From Macrolepiota albuminosa (taxonomy: Eukaryota; Basidiomycota; Agaricomycetes; Agaricales; Agaricaceae), in assembly GCA_027475525.1 (NCBI GenBank), contig JAMWFC010000055.1, positions 62,001 through 126,000 on the forward strand: a stretch of 64,000 nucleotides of DNA. The letters run 5' to 3'. Under the pieces are notes generated by a model. That model saw only the letters and a program-made list of their open reading frames with translations. It did not search any database and was not told where the DNA came from. This document shows positions 1-9,790 of the stretch, in pieces; positions within the stretch are counted from its first letter, which is position 1; every line of letters begins with the position of its first letter. Made by a program: the position numbers and the translations under genes.

Positions 1-457
1 CGTGAAGCTAAACCATCACTCCATCACCCTTCTGTCCGTCAGAGCACCTAAGCAATGTCAGGCGCCAAATCGAGACGCTAAGCGGTGTCAGACGCCAAGG
101 TCAAACGCCAAGCTGTCCGTCAGTTCTTGATAGATCATCAGGCTTCTCGCTAAGCGCTGTCGTCAGTGACTGATGCCATCTGTCAGTTGTCATTCTTGCT
201 GCCGTCGGCGCTATCACTGATCGGATCTGCTTCTTGCCGTACCCGGCCGTCAAATATTGCCAAAATTGGATAATTAGCGCGCGCTAAGGTATTTTGAGTT
301 GGTGCCGTGTTGCCGTCGCCTGCCGTTGATGCGCTGATCCTGTATGGGGTCCTATCAACGCCATTGGTTGCTGTTGCCCTATGTGTGCCGGTCGCCATTG
401 ACAGGTCACCGTTACCTACAATCACAAGGAGAGGTGCTAATTGGTAGCACCACGAAT
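1..457. other. Gene-free repetitive flank
   Basis: I see no supported gene here. The first 130 bases repeat short phrases such as gtcagacgccaa and gacgctaagcg, as in a decayed repeat. Bases from about 300 onward are weakly complementary to sequence right of 1105, so this may be the outer, more diverged part of the inverted repeat that follows. Confidence 0.5.
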
Positions 458-1105
458 GGACTTATTTTAAAAATATAGTAGCGCATAGTATAAAAGATAG
501 CTACTTTGGATGTATATAACAACGAATCGTAACCGCTTGAGCACCCAGTTACACTTAGCGTTCAAATTGCGCTAGCTTTCTCTGACTTTGCCACCAAGTC
601 AGGTGCTAGCCTCGTTTATCTTGTCTTCATCATTTACAGTGCCACCTATGGCACAATATGCTGCGCTACTCGCCTTTTCTTCTATATCTTTGTGTAAACT
701 ACGACACTTACCATCTGCCAGGTAGCACCTGAGGTGCTATCATCTAGCGCATTGTTCTATCACCTCTGCTTGAGCACACTGGGACTCTGTCGGGACTCCT
801 CATAACTACGCATGCCAAGCGCTGGAGACAGTGTTGTACTGCATATACATCCAGCGCACCCAACTACAGTTGGCATCATCAATGCAGTACAACGCCATCT
901 CCAGCGCCTGGCATACATAGTTGTGAGGAGTCTTGACAGGGTCTCAGTGTGCTCGAGCAGAGGTGATAGAACAATGTGCTAGATGATAGCACCTTGGATG
1001 CTACCTAGCAGACGATAAGTGTCGTAGTTTAAGCAAAGATATAGAAGAAAAGATGAAGTAGCTATCTTATATACTATGCGCTACTGTGTTTTCCAAGATA
1101 AGTCC
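458..1105. repeat. Large imperfect inverted repeat (foldback element)
   Basis: The left arm (458-844) and right arm (882-1105) are reverse complements over most of their length. Matching pairs include gttgtactgcat at 833 with atgcagtacaac at 882, the stretch around gaggagtc/gactcctc, and the outer pair around 458-505 with 1054-1105. About 160 bases of the left arm (roughly 505-668) have no counterpart on the right, so one arm has gained or lost DNA. The loop contains a small palindrome, caactacagttgg. No coding capacity is visible. It resembles a foldback or MITE-like non-autonomous element, but I found no clear target duplication. Confidence 0.65.
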
Positions 1106-2336
1106 ATCTGCAGCACTACCTCCTAGTGCCTCTTCTCATGGTTTCCTCTAATGGTGACCTGTCAACAGCAACCTTTTGCACATGAATGACGGCGACCAAT
1201 GGCAACTCTAAATTGACTTAGAATTATATGGGTCTGCTCACTTTTACTATAACTCCAATTGGCCAGGCTGTTCTGGGATATGGTCAGAAAATCCTTGACA
1301 GACGCCATGAGCCCTAATGTCAGCGCTACTCATTGTACCAGTTCCTGACTGGTCCAGATGTCAGGTTTAAGTATATCCTGTGCCACTGTCATTGATTCTT
1401 TTAGACTTCTGATTGAAGTGCCTCGTCAAATGGCAGTGCCTACTGCTGACCCCTTCTGGAAGTGATTGGGGTTTGGTTAAAGTCCCCCTCCTGCCGTTGT
1501 GTTGGTGCTATACATTCTGAGCCTCCTTGGTCCTTGAAATAAGTGAATGGAGTGTGCTGAAGAAATGGTAACTGGTGATTAGGGTAAATGGATAAGTCCT
1601 GTAGTAGAGTGACAGAGCTAGGGCTGCTCTATATCCCAAACTGGTCGCTAGAGTCTCCAGTACGTCAAGTGTTGGTTGGCCTATAATGTCCCTTGATGTG
1701 TTCAGTCCAAGTAGAAGCCTATCACTGCAAACTACATATGATTGTAGTTATTTTTACAGCTGAAGCTTACATAAGCTTCAGCTCTTATTTTCATACAAAG
1801 TAGTACTGGACAATCCAATGTGGATTCTGTTTCTATCATGTGAATTGAGCTTATTCACCTTGTAAATACTTACAATATGCTGTGTCAATAGTGAGCCTTG
1901 AAGCCTTGGGCAAAATATGGATACTATCCATTGTCTCAATGTCAAATCATACATTCCACAGTCAACTAAAGTCCTCAAAATTTATCTATAATGCCATTAG
2001 AATGCTAATAAATGCACCAGGTATGTCAAATTTATGATCTGGTGGCAAAACAAAAAGGTAAGACAAAAATCAAAAAAGTAAGACAGGATTTGGCAAATGC
2101 TTTTGGTCTGTGCTTAACCTTGATCTGCCAACTTCCTTTCTCCCTTGTCAACTATGGATTTCCACTGCCTCTATAATACAGACAAAGAAAGAAGGCTTGC
2201 TGCTAATGCTAAGAGCCATAGAAGCTACTACAAGTATGTCCAGTTCTTTATAGATATTGGTTGATAACTTGAACATGAACAGATGGCAGGAACAAGTTAG
2301 TTATTAGCACTTGCTGCCAGGAACATTATCAAAAGC
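1106..2336. other. Intergenic, no gene seen
   Basis: No ORF with recognisable protein content. The stretch is AT-rich, with a perfect 11-bp hairpin at 1758-1783. The start may still belong to the outer part of the inverted repeat. Confidence 0.5.
1758..1783. repeat. Short perfect hairpin
   Basis: Arms agctgaagctt (1758-1768) and aagcttcagct (1773-1783) are exact reverse complements around a 4-base loop (acat). No gene end lies next to it, so a terminator role cannot be argued. Confidence 0.6.
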
Positions 2337-2491
2337 AAAAAAAATAGTACGTAGATATTCAATAACATCTGGCTTTACTCTTACATGTAATAGTATGCAA
2401 ATTTGACCCAGTAAAAAAAAATAGTACGTAGATATTCAATAACATCTGGCTTTACTCTTACATGTAATAGTATGCAAATTTGACCCAGTAA
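2337..2491. repeat. 77-bp tandem duplication 1
   Basis: Two exact adjacent copies with a period of 77 bp in non-coding DNA. The match runs to 78 bases because the junction lies in an A tract. It is the only member of the 77-bp series left of 37 kb. Probably an assembly joint (see findings). Confidence 0.9.
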
Positions 2492-3134
2492 GGTGGCTCA
2501 AGACAAGTTCAAAATCTTTAGCACAGTGTGCCATAGAACATGCACATTCTCTTGAAGCATATCTACACAGTCCAGGTCAGGGGGCTCATGAAATGCTTGC
2601 CTAAGCAGCTAGTTGTGGGCTGTTGAGAGCGTGTCAGGTACTCTGATGGGGCCATCATCCGTAGACAGTGGTCGAGAAGGTCAAAGACATTGATTATGAA
2701 TACAACAAGTTCATTGAGTGAAGAGGCCCGAGTGGTTGAGAGCCCAAGTGGTTGAGAGGTGAAGAGGTGTGACGGTATGAAGGTAGGGATAAAGGTTCGA
2801 TGGTACGTAGAGAGATACAAAAGAGGTTGGAAATCTCGGGAGGTTCCGTTTTGGGAAATAGAAGCACGACCGTCCAACCTCCAGTCGTCTTAGAGGGGTT
2901 TCCGTCAACACAAATAACCCCTCTAAGATGCCATCAAGAAGCACGAAGTGTGCTGCCTTAGGTGAGATAAAATACCAGTTTTTCAATTTTATCTAGAGTA
3001 CCTAATTAATCCTCTTCTTGTTCCCAGTCGGCCGGTAACTCGACAATCAATCGTTTTTACTATACAGACATAATATCTTATGTTGAGTGTCGTTCTAAAA
3101 GAAAGAACAGCTTACAAGTCCCTTTAGAACATAG
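2492..3134. other. Intergenic, P450 3' side
   Basis: No convincing gene. The open frames on the minus strand are low-complexity (Leu, Ser, Thr and Pro in short repeats such as ggttgagagcccaagtggtt). The right end is the 3' flank of the P450 gene. Confidence 0.5.
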
Positions 3135-5516
3135 CTAGTTCTGCGCCAGCTTCACCCTTAACGGTAGGTTCTCACCCTTCAATTCCTCACCCTCGAGGGT
3201 GGGAATCATCACCAGGCACGCTTCCCTGCGCAGACGCTCGAGTTGCGGCGTCGGAAGGAGCTCAAAGTTCCTGATGATTTCCACTGTGAGTGACTGCACC
3301 TCGTATAGGGCAAATCGCCACCCAATACAAGCCCGAATACCGCCAGCAAATGTTAATCTAGAAAATATATCAGGAATTTTTGTAGAATATGAAGAGGAAT
3401 AGTACAAATTTCCATAGACGCCGAGAGTTGGTCCCTTTTTCTCGTCCGTTTTTCTTAACCATCGCTCCGGATTAAAAACGTGTGCATCCTCGCCAAAAAC
3501 ATCCTTGTTTCTGCCCCATATATCCCATTCTCAGATGTCTCAGAACGAGGGGAGAGTGAGCCAAACCTATGGTATGCCGCAATGGACAGTATGACCTTCA
3601 TCCCTTTTGGTATTGGCAAAGTATTCAAGGACTCGCCGGATGCCGTCCTTATAGGTGTAGATAGCGGTAATACATCATCGTTTGCTGCTTGGCGATAATT
3701 CTGATAAAGAGCAGGGTGAAAACGCATTGACTCCTACAAAGAAAGGGATCGGTAGCAGTTTCTTGACAGAGGAAAAGTGTGAGTTACCTTGAGGATGGCA
3801 GCCAAATATTGCATGCCATCCAGATCACTCGCGGTGAAAGAAGAATACTTGCGACCACTGGCAATCTCAGTCGCCCGAATTTCAGCTCGTAGACGGTCCT
3901 GGAATTCAGGATGGCGAGCGAGTTCAAGCAAAACCCAACATAAAGAAGTGGCGCTTGTCTCATGTCCAGCTAACAAGATAGTCCTATAGTTATAATTAGA
4001 ACAGAATCCTAACGGATGGGTATGAGTTGCATAAGATACCGCATTTGTGCCAGCATCTCTTCATCTGTAAGCTTGGTAGCCTCATCCTCTGATGCGTTAG
4101 CTTTGACTTTGATGCCGTCAGATTGACCTGATCGACAAAACAATAAGAGTAAACTTTACCGAGAAGACTCAATATGTCCCTATTGTTCCTGCCCTGTAGA
4201 AGGGCACCGGCCTTGTTCTCGACTAATGTTCGTGCAACAGCGTTTGCGAGCTTCGCCGTGTGGCGTGCATGAACGAGGTTCCTTCGCCTGGAAAATTTCG
4301 ACATAAGCTGGAGAACCCAGACCGGAAGTATGGTCTGCATGAAGATAGAAGATTTGGGAGGGGAACCCAAGGTATCCGACCTGTGAACAGCTCAAGTGAC
4401 GAGAAACCGCCGAAATACCTTTTCTACACACATAAGTCCAAAGTAGGCTTTCATAAATTCATTGTTTGCTTGGGACAATGCACCGAATTGGTAATCGAAG
4501 GCAGCTATGCAAATCTCTCGATATCCTCTATCATCAAGGATGATAGTGCCTACCTTCTCCAATAGAATCCATCGTAGCTCGGGATAGCCACGATGCAACA
4601 TTTAATTCAACAGTTTGATCAGAGGAGTTGGCCAGAATATCGGTCCATTGCACAGTCAGCTGACTACACTGAGCACTCAGAATCCCAACAATATTTATTG
4701 ACTTACCTCCCCTCCTACTTTTTGGAATATTGGTATAAATGCCTTGGACTCAGGGGCTACCTATCCGTCAGCATGACATGCAGATCATGCGACCAGATAT
4801 GCTCACCTCCGAAGCCGGGTAACATGACTTTCCTCTGCCTTTTATGTATGTCTCCTACACGGCGCTTAATCAGAACACATGACCAGGACCTGGGCAATCC
4901 CCACGGGCGCATGTTTATCGTACCATCTGCCCATAAGAGTCCCCGCCCCATTAGAACCCGGGATATTTCAGTCCTTTCAGGCCACTTCAAAAAACCATAT
5001 CCTACAAAAAACAATGAGAAATATACAAGATATGTGAAATGCAACTGACCAGATGTATGGAATATATATTGTAGGGCCTTAGGGTCAGATATTAGAAGAC
5101 GATCCTCCTTTTTTCAACGGTTATTGCAGTAATATTTCACAATTTCAGAGAAACACCAACGCCAAATGGCCCCTTAACACGAACGACATCGCCAAATTGA
5201 CGTTGATACTTAAAGTCCGGTACACCAGCCTGACTTTGAAATAATTCCGGGAGGTTGCCTACAAGGAACAGCCGCGATGAAGTGCTTTCAACGGAAGCAT
5301 CACACGGTAAAACATACCAAGGATGAAAGAATCAGGTTCAGGACCAGGGACATGTGATATAGATATTCGAGCATAATGTCGGTAACAAACGTAGACGAAA
5401 GTCGCACCCAGAGTGCCTAGAAGCAGCTCCACCTGGAGAACCCATAAGAGTAGCGCTTAATGGTAGGCTGGAGCTACACAAACCTGTAATTCACGGATGA
5501 AGTTGATATCAATCAT
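3135..5516 (-). CDS. Cytochrome P450 monooxygenase
   Basis: Heme-thiolate monooxygenase, expected to be ER-anchored and to oxidise a hydrophobic substrate that cannot be named from sequence. The start ATG at 5516 opens a short exon (MIDINFIREL), followed by a hydrophobic anchor (LLLGTLGATFVYV) and a Pro-rich hinge (HVPGPEPDSF). The I-helix motif AGHETSA lies near 3970. The ExxR motif (ESMR) opens the exon at 3733 after an intron at 3734-3787. The PERW motif is near 3450. The heme-binding loop is FAGGIRACIG, with the Cys ligand in place. About ten introns of 50-60 nt interrupt the gene; that at 3511-3566 is needed to keep frame between AYHR and NKDVFGED. All checked joints keep the frame, so the gene looks intact at roughly 500 residues. 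The family number is not assigned. Confidence 0.93.
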
Positions 5517-6876
5517 TCTGAGGTTGGTCACAAGTGTGTGGTGAAAAGGCGGGTTATAAGTCAGCAACTTGTTATGACCTCTCAGCAGTCAGAATTTAAC
5601 GGATCAACAGGGCTGCATGTGACACAAGCCTGGGATACCAGGGGCAGGCAGATAAAGATGCTCTCGCGCTTTGGTTGACAACCACCCTCGGGAATTCATT
5701 AGTCGGGTTTTCCCAACGTAACGCGGGAACACAAGATCATGATATGTACAGAGATCACGAACACAGCTCACCCCTGATAACGTTTACCCGCTATGCGTTG
5801 CGTTTTCATAAGCGTTTCCCAATCCATAGCTGAAGTAGCCAGAGAACATCTCCTAAATTAGCAACCATCCGAAAAAAGAACATCTTGAGTAGGAAGCACA
5901 ATTTAGACACAAAGATGGTGACTTATTGTCTGTTCATTTGGTGTATAGGATCCAAGAAACCGTCCTTGAAGCCACGAGCCTACTTTACTGTGTTCTCGGT
6001 GAGTTTCTGGAAAACGTTCTTTGCTGGATCCGCCTTGACAATCTTCTTATCAGTCCTCTGGACTGAATTTCCGAGTTGGATGTTCCAATTTGGCAAGTCC
6101 TTTCTGCCCTAGAGTGCCGTAACTAGGCCCCCATTGAGATGTGCCACCAACAATGTCGGCAATGGGCAGGTTTAGTGCCATGGGTATCAGTACGATGGGA
6201 TACCTCGACAACATATTGACTGACTCTCGAAAAAAGAAACGCACGAATACAGGCCGTATGTGTTATAATTTGACCTAAGGCACTTATAGCCTTTTTTAAC
6301 TTCACAAGAGTACCTGTCGAATGTACTATTATAGCAAATCATGAACCCTTCACATTTAAGTTATCCTCTGATCGTGGCGGAGAAAGGATAGTCGCACTCA
6401 CAGGTTTCCATACCACATGTCTCCGTCGTAGTTCCGTACATTATGCACATGGTGTTCATTAAACAGAATCACACGTCCACAAGGCATTGTACCGGCACAG
6501 ATCTTTCAGAAGGACATAGTCTGGCATGATTTTCCTCACGGATAAATTCCTGACGACCAGGGCCGTGATCTTGTCCCTTTGCTCAAGAAGTAGAAAAGAA
6601 TTCTCGGAGAATTGGTAATGATGCACGAGAATTTGATTTCCTTTGACCCGTTGATGAGCTGCGAAAATTATTATTAGTGCCGAGGCCCGTACTCGTCGAC
6701 ATGGTTGCGGTCTCGTCGAGGGCGTCAAGCAAGGACAAAACCCATCTATATTAATATTACGCAATACTAGTTTTTATGTAAAAAAAGGTTGTTTGTGTCG
6801 TACGGCTACCCCGCACCGGCGCCGAGGCCCCTTGACCACAAAGAGACCATACATCGCGAGGTTTCCCATTACAACG
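5517..6876. other. Intergenic, no confident gene
   Basis: 1.4 kb upstream of the P450 without a recognised gene. Several minus-strand segments between 6050 and 6720 are open for 60-100 codons and are separated by possible intron borders (for example cgcag near 6660), so a divergent or decayed small gene cannot be excluded. I could not match it to any family. Confidence 0.4.
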
Positions 6877-7149
6877 ATGGCGACTGATACTCAGCCTGAC
6901 GTCCCACAACCGTACAAAGATTGTCTTTCCTGTCGAATAATTGGCACGGGCACACTTGCTGGTGTGGGCTCCTATGCATTTTGGCAATCCCGTGCCGTCG
7001 CACCAGGTAGCCCATGGCAGAAGCGGGCTATGGCTGGTCTTGGAGTAGGTACGGCCTCTTCTATGACATATAAATTTTAAAGACATCAATATTCTTCTTG
7101 TCTGTCTACAGCTTTTCTCACAGGAAGCGTAATTAGATGGTTTCAATAA
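6877..7149 (+). CDS. DMAC1-like small mitochondrial membrane protein (DUF4536)
   Basis: A 69-residue protein in two exons (6877-7048 and 7112-7149) joined across a 63-nt GT-AG intron. The first exon reads MATDTQPDVPQPYKDCLSCR, followed by a Gly-rich membrane segment (IGTGTLAGVGSYAF). The second exon adds a further hydrophobic turn (VAFLTGSVIRWFQ). The Cys-x-x-Cys before a glycine-rich helix and the overall size fit the DUF4536/DMAC1-like family, whose animal member helps assemble complex I in the inner mitochondrial membrane. That role is inferred from the family. The gene is convergent with the enoyl-CoA hydratase, 144 bp away. Confidence 0.75.
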
Positions 7150-7293
7150 AGCACTGGACCCTATTCATTCATTTTGAACTGTCATGCAGTCTGCTTTACG
7201 AAGTCCAATATTGAAGTGTATTGATGTAGTCTGTCTCCTACTTTCATCTGTTGTCGCGGAGACGAGTAACTTGAGATAGAGTTGCATACAGAA

Positions 7294-8434
7294 CTACTCG
7301 TTTGTAAAGTTTGGTTTTCTCCTCTCGGCGAAGGCGCCCATACCTGTCCAGAAATTCAATCAGTAAGAATTGTGGCCAAAATACCAAACATACCCTCTTT
7401 CTGATCCTTGGTTGCAAACAAGCTATGGAAGATACGTCTTTCAAATCTCAAGCCTTCTGCGAGTGTCAACTCGTACGCTAGAAGAACGCTAGTCAGAAAT
7501 TCTAAATCACGCTGAAGCAACATACCAGCATTGCACACTTCCTTGGCAGCTTGAATCGCGATCTGACTCTTGCTCGCAATCTCCTTCCCAACAGCAATGG
7601 CCTCCTTTACAACTTCTCCTTCGCCTTCCTTGACCACTCGACTTACGATTCCCCACTCTGATGCCTCCCGTGCCGAAATCATGCGACCAGTCAGGACCAT
7701 CTCCATCGTCCTTGACTTTCCAATAATGCGCGCGAGTCGCTGTGAGCCTCCACCGCCTGGGATGGTACCGAGATTGATTTCAGGCTGGCCAAATCTAGCG
7801 GAGGGAGATGCAAGAATGATGTCACACATGAGGGCCAATTCACAACCACCGCCGAGCTAGAACATTGTGTGAGAAGGAGAAGGAGAACCATCAAGAGACA
7901 GTCGAACCGCGTAACCGGAAACAGCTGCGATGATGGGTTTTCGTATGCGTGTCATCTCGGCCCAGTTCTCCAAGAATCGGTTCTTATAGGCATCGGAGAC
8001 TAAGCAATCAATGCTGGAATTAATCTGTACTTTTACTGTTGTAACTCACATTCAATATCTTTCATCTCCTTGATATCGGCGCCAGCTGTAGAATGAGTCA
8101 GCTAGTTTTCGAACTTCGTGTCGACTAACGAACCAGCAAAAGCCTTCTCTGAGCCTGTCAATACTATCGCGCTCACGGAGGGGTCATCATCGGCGTCACG
8201 GAAAGCCTGGTTAAGTTCTACAAACAAAGGAGAAGATAAAGCGTTAAGGGCCTTTGGGCGGTTCAATGTGACGAGTGCAACCGCCGGTTCTGGGCGCGAG
8301 ACAAGGATGTGGTTGTACTGGATCTCAGACGACATCAAACGAATATTCCCGGGAGAGAGCTTGAGGAATTTTGAGCGAAAAGCGCACGCTGTTTTCAAGG
8401 GATTATAAAAGGTACGGCAGATGGACATATGCAT
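7294..8434 (-). CDS. Mitochondrial enoyl-CoA hydratase (crotonase family)
   Basis: Hydrates trans-2-enoyl-CoA in beta-oxidation, probably in the mitochondrial matrix. The N-terminus after the ATG at 8434 (next ATG 8428) is basic and Ser/Phe-rich ([20 protein letters not shown]), like a presequence. The core shows the CoA-binding start [15 protein letters not shown], the oxyanion-hole region AGADIKEM, and both catalytic glutamates in [11 protein letters not shown] and [16 protein letters not shown]. The C-terminal helix is [22 protein letters not shown], ending [11 protein letters not shown]. About four short introns are present; the last joins KEG to MGAFAERR before the stop at 7294. An in-frame ATG at 8494 would lengthen the leader. 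The length is normal for the family. Confidence 0.92.
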
Positions 8435-8537
8435 GATACCGTGGGGTGGAATATGTAAGTTATACTTGCTATGGGTACACAATTCGGACCACATGGGTGT
8501 CCATCGGCTACAGCCGGACTCCGATCATTTCACTCTC

Positions 8538-9048
8538 TCATGGAAGAGGGGTTGCGGGAACAAATGGCAGAATAATGAGCTTCTCAGTGTCCCACTTGAT
8601 TGGTCCAACTCGGTCAGCGTGAACAAGTAGTGCATATTGCAGTGACCTCACCACCCCAGACGTATAGTACACATCTTTCTCTATCAATCGCCTGGCTTCG
8701 TCAATCGTGTCTGCCTTGACGATCAACATGGATGCCTCCGCTTTCTTCTTACCGTCCGTAGCCTCACTTTGATCGGAGGACAATACCATTCCGGCAACCT
8801 CTGATATCCGTCAAAATAATTATGTAGCATAAACAGCTGGAAGCATGCTTACGGACGACACCACCGTCTATGTGAGGGCGGATTTCTGTAAAATGTTGAG
8901 GTCGTACTGCATGTCGCTTCGCATGTGTCCCGGGATCTTTTTTGTCTGGAGCGTACACGAAAAACTTATTGATCGCAGCGTTTGACATAGACCTGTGGAA
9001 AAAGAATGGATGATGGGTTACTGGGCGGAGCATCATGGTGGCCAGCAT
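8538..9048 (-). CDS. YCII-domain protein A
   Basis: Small YCII-related protein of about 125 residues in three exons. The leader (MLATMMLRPVTHHPFFFHRS) is basic and may be mitochondrial. The domain follows: NKFFVYAPDKKDPGTHAKR, a conserved His in HFTEIRPHIDGG, then VAGMVLSSD, ASMLIVKADTIDEARRLIEK, DVYYTSGVWDTEK and the C-terminal strand ILPFVPATPLP. Both introns (53-57 nt) are GT-AG and keep the frame. YCII proteins form dimers with a ferredoxin-like fold. Their enzymatic role in fungi is unknown, so no reaction is assigned. It lies in tandem with a second YCII gene that has been split by a transposon. Confidence 0.85.
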
Positions 9049-9123
9049 GATCGTTGTATACTTATGTATTTCATGGCATTCTTAAATTCTCATGCTATCT
9101 CATATGAAGATTATGTAAACGAC

Positions 9124-9522
9124 CTAAGGGATGGGGGTGGCGGGGAGCATAGGCAAAATAACAATTTTTCCTGAATCCCACTGCTCTGACATAAGGGAGA
9201 TTGATCGGGAGATATACCAACTGGTTAGCACTTACCACACCCGCCTTGTAGTATATGTCAGACTCAACAACTTTCTTCACCCTTGATGCGAGGAGAGATC
9301 AAACAGGAGATCGGAGGAAGAATGCGGGGTGCGACTCACTCTTCGATGTTTTCTGCTTCGCAAATGAACATTGAGCCAATCATCTTCTTGTCCGTGTCCG
9401 GAGTAGCAATCGATTCAGGGCTTAACAAGACACCACCAACGCCTAATGCGAATGTTGAACGAATTTCTCCCAGCAACTAACTGACTCACGGACGAACCCC
9501 CCATCTATCTTTGCCTTGAACC
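9124..9522 (-). pseudogene. YCII-domain protein B, 3' part (split by transposon)
   Basis: Downstream half of a second YCII gene. It starts at the right junction of the transposon in codons for FKAKIDGGFVR. It continues over introns into VGGVLLSPESIATPDTDKK, MIGSMFICEAENIEE, VKKVVESDIYYKAGV and the final WDSGKIVILPMLPATPIP. The 5' half lies 11.9 kb away at 21475-21571. Removing the insertion and one copy of tgaacc joins HLAG directly to FKAKIDGG in frame, with a spacing identical to paralogue A (HFTEIRPHIDGG). The coding parts show no other damage, which suggests a recent insertion. Confidence 0.88.
9517..9522 (+). repeat. Target-site duplication, left copy
   Basis: tgaacc directly before the left terminus; the second copy is at 21469-21474. 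Positions outside differ between the two sides, so 6 bp is the observed length. Confidence 0.8.
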
Positions 9523-9550
9523 TATGAAGGACCTGACCGGACAAAATTAT
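9523..9550 (+). repeat. Left terminal inverted repeat
   Basis: 28 bases beginning tatgaagg and ending in the 20-base core that is exactly inverted at the right end. Five mismatches occur, all in the outer 8 bases. Confidence 0.82.
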
Positions 9551-9613
9551 CTTGATCAAGTGTCTTGCTGATGTACTTCGTATCTTGATCAAGTGTCTTG
9601 CTGATGTACTTCG
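9548..9613 (+). repeat. Subterminal 33-bp tandem repeat
   Basis: Two exact copies of a 33-bp unit beginning tatcttgatcaag, immediately inside the left terminus. The period differs from the 77-bp series, so this one is likely a real part of the element, perhaps a transposase-binding array. The right end has its own looser pair, cttatgtaataccaagt near 21329 and cttacgtaacaccaagt near 21370. Confidence 0.75.
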
Positions 9614-9790
9614 TCATGACTTGATTTCGTTGGCAGGCTTTGTACATGTAGACAGTTACCTACCATCAACGATGATCAATGATCTTCGAGTTGAACTTCT
9701 TCTGCGATCTTGGCCTTCTTTCGCTACTCAAAGTCTGTCCATCGACGTGTTCCCTGGACTGTTGCGGTCAGTCCATTTTCCTCGACCACC

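Noticed and set aside
1..3000. Telomeric or subtelomeric end
   Set aside because: No TTAGGG-type repeats are present; ttagggtaaa at about 1577 occurs once.
3455..3570. Frameshift in the P450 between AYHR and NKDVFGED
   Set aside because: A 56-nt GT-AG intron (3511-3566) joins the two segments in frame.
6050..6764. A complete gene on the minus strand upstream of the DMAC1-like gene
   Set aside because: Several open pieces exist, but I could not join them with convincing introns or match a family.
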